A DNA stretch of 24,772 nt from assembly GCA_040877875.1 (NCBI GenBank), contig JBBDNC010000084.1, positions 1-24,772 on the forward strand, read 5' to 3'. A model generated the notes under the pieces. That model made no database searches. It had not been told where the DNA came from and saw only the letters and a list, made by a program, of their open reading frames with translations. Origin of the DNA: JBBDNC01 sp040877875 (lineage in GTDB: Bacteria; Bacteroidota; Rhodothermia; Balneolales; Balneolaceae). This document shows, one piece after another, positions 23,957 to 24,772 of this stretch (positions within the stretch are counted from its first letter, which is position 1; each line of letters starts with the position of its first letter). The position numbers and the translations under genes are program-made.

Positions 23957-24648
23957 TCAGGCAGGGCAACATCGCTCGTAAATTCGGGGTTCCTGTCCGC
24001 GATGTGTTCGCCGAACGGCATTCCGATCTCATTCGCCCGGGCTGCCAGCCGATCGTACGTTTCAGGGGAGACGCTCCCGAGTTTTAGCAGATCAAATCCA
24101 GCCTCCTGATATTTATCCACTATATGTTCTGCATCTTCCGGAGAGGGAACATTATCATCACTTAACCAGGGGCTCGCCGTGTAGAGATTGGGCCCGCGAA
24201 CCTCTCCATTTCGTATTTCTTCCCGCAATTCGGGATGGTAAGAATTCCCGGCCATGTTCCGAACAGTTGTTACACCGTTTGAAATATAGAGGAAGAGGAT
24301 ATTGTGCAGGTAATCCGGATCATCCGGTCCCGGTACATGTCCGTGCATTTCGGCAAGCCCCGGCATCAGGTAGCGTCCATTACCGTTGATTCGGGTTGCA
24401 CCTGCCGGGATCTCCGTCTGTTCTGCAGGTCCTACTTCTGCAATTACGCCATTTCGGACAATCACGGTATGATTTTCAAGAATCGTTTCCCGGTCCATCG
24501 GAATGACACTGACCTCTGTAAATGCGATGACTTCGCTCTCATCTGTTGAAGTCTATTCACATGCTGATATTGCAAGGCTAATCATCAGAACAGCCGTCCC
24601 GGTAAAGACAGCTTCGGATAGTTTGTTGAATATAATAGACGAATTCAT
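23953..24648 (-). pseudogene. Broken amidohydrolase lipoprotein gene (in-frame amber and 3' truncation)
   Basis: From ATG 24648 the frame reads a lipoprotein signal peptide (MNSSIIFNKLSEAVF...ISLAISACE) and meets TAG at 24553-24555, directly after the lipobox Cys30-Glu31. The same frame then stays open (TSTDESEVIAFTEVSVIPMD) into a typical metal-dependent amidohydrolase N-terminus: IVRNGVIAEVGP, LMPGLAEMHGHV (the HxH metal pair) and DLLKLG. It stops at 23953 after about 200 codons, whereas such enzymes have over 400 residues. The usual second half with later His and Asp ligands is missing. AGGA precedes ATG 24648 and the GMC oxidoreductase stop is 14 bases upstream, so the gene was once the next member of that operon. 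Internal initiation at 24498 would give an unexported, truncated 181-residue protein. I read it as a pseudogene; amber readthrough or a sequencing error is the alternative for the first lesion only. Confidence 0.75.
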
Positions 24649-24662
24649 GGATTCCTGTGTCG

Positions 24663-24772
24663 TTACAGATTTTGTTTATTTAATTCTTCCACTGCATGGT
24701 TTGCGGCTCTGGCGGTGAGAGCCATGTAAGTCAGGGACGGGTTTTGATTTGCGGAAGAGGCCATGCAGGCAC
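24663..24772 (-). CDS. GMC-type oxidoreductase, 3' end only
   Basis: The last 35 codons of a gene that runs off the right edge. They include ACMASSANQNPSLTYMALTA followed by RAANHAVEEL, the C-terminal motif of GMC-family FAD oxidoreductases and gluconate 2-dehydrogenase-like proteins, in which the conserved Asn-Pro closes over the flavin and substrate site. The stop TAA is at 24663-24665, and the amidohydrolase remnant starts 14 bases later with a good AGGA site. The substrate cannot be judged from this fragment. Confidence 0.7.
   Translation of the reverse strand, partial: ACMASSANQNPSLTYMALTARAANHAVEELNKQNL

Noticed and set aside
24553..24555. Programmed amber readthrough or recoding in the amidohydrolase
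   Set aside because: No recoding signal is evident, all other genes here use normal stops, and the same gene is also truncated at its 3' end, so decay is simpler.
1..24772. CRISPR arrays, tRNA/rRNA genes, insertion sequences or phage genes
   Set aside because: No regularly spaced repeats, cloverleaf-like segments, transposase or phage motifs were seen on either strand.

Overview
The window looks like chromosome from a member of the Bacteroidota/Balneolota/Rhodothermota (FCB) group. The reasons are a DUF5916 outer-membrane protein, many secreted proteins and lipoproteins with Bacteroidota-like signal peptides, starts that often lack a Shine-Dalgarno sequence, and an ECF sigma factor whose anti-sigma factor carries a glycogen-binding (AMPK-beta/CBM48-like) fold. 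The phylum is an inference. The standard genetic code fits throughout. I found no rRNA, tRNA, CRISPR array, phage or intact insertion sequence.

Layout. (A) 1-476: a decayed PP-loop ATPase (Dph6-like) fragment, a GC hairpin and a good ECF-type promoter. (B) 477-4046, plus strand: a tightly coupled cassette of ECF sigma factor, membrane anti-sigma factor with a periplasmic glycogen-binding-like domain, beta-barrel-like secreted protein ending in the same domain, and a secreted helical protein with a Gly/Pro-rich tail. A secreted TPR protein follows at 4174-5472. (C) 5607-8070, minus strand: an orphan lipoprotein, then ferritin and a seven-repeat beta-propeller lipoprotein in one apparent operon, with three palindromes ahead of ferritin. 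(D) 8346-12265, minus strand: pterin carbinolamine dehydratase, then a persulfide dioxygenase-like MBL/double-rhodanese fusion followed by a SulP anion transporter. (E) 12529-13446: a membrane PAP2-type enzyme. (F) 13739-17301, plus strand: SDR, FAH-family hydrolase, SDR and SMP-30 lactonase. This is most of a non-phosphorylative L-fucose/L-rhamnose-type pathway. A divergent enolase paralogue converges on it (17298-18560, minus). (G) 18695-20995, minus strand: an APH-fold phosphotransferase and a cyclopropane-fatty-acid synthase-like methyltransferase. (H) 21377-24772: a DUF5916 outer-membrane protein on the plus strand, and on the minus strand a broken amidohydrolase lipoprotein gene behind the 3' end of a GMC-type oxidoreductase.

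How the parts may work together. Cassette B has the architecture of an envelope signalling unit: the sigma factor is held by an anti-sigma factor whose periplasmic domain belongs to the same fold as the end of a cognate outer-membrane protein. Block F can be read as dehydrogenase, lactonase, (dehydratase), dehydrogenase and beta-diketone hydrolase, giving pyruvate plus lactate. The dehydratase is the only step without an obvious enzyme, and the enolase-like gene beside it has several changed active-site residues. Block D suggests oxidation of persulfide sulfur to sulfite or thiosulfate, with anion transport alongside.

The strongest leads for something undescribed are the sigma/glycogen-binding cassette and the altered enolase in the sugar-acid cluster.
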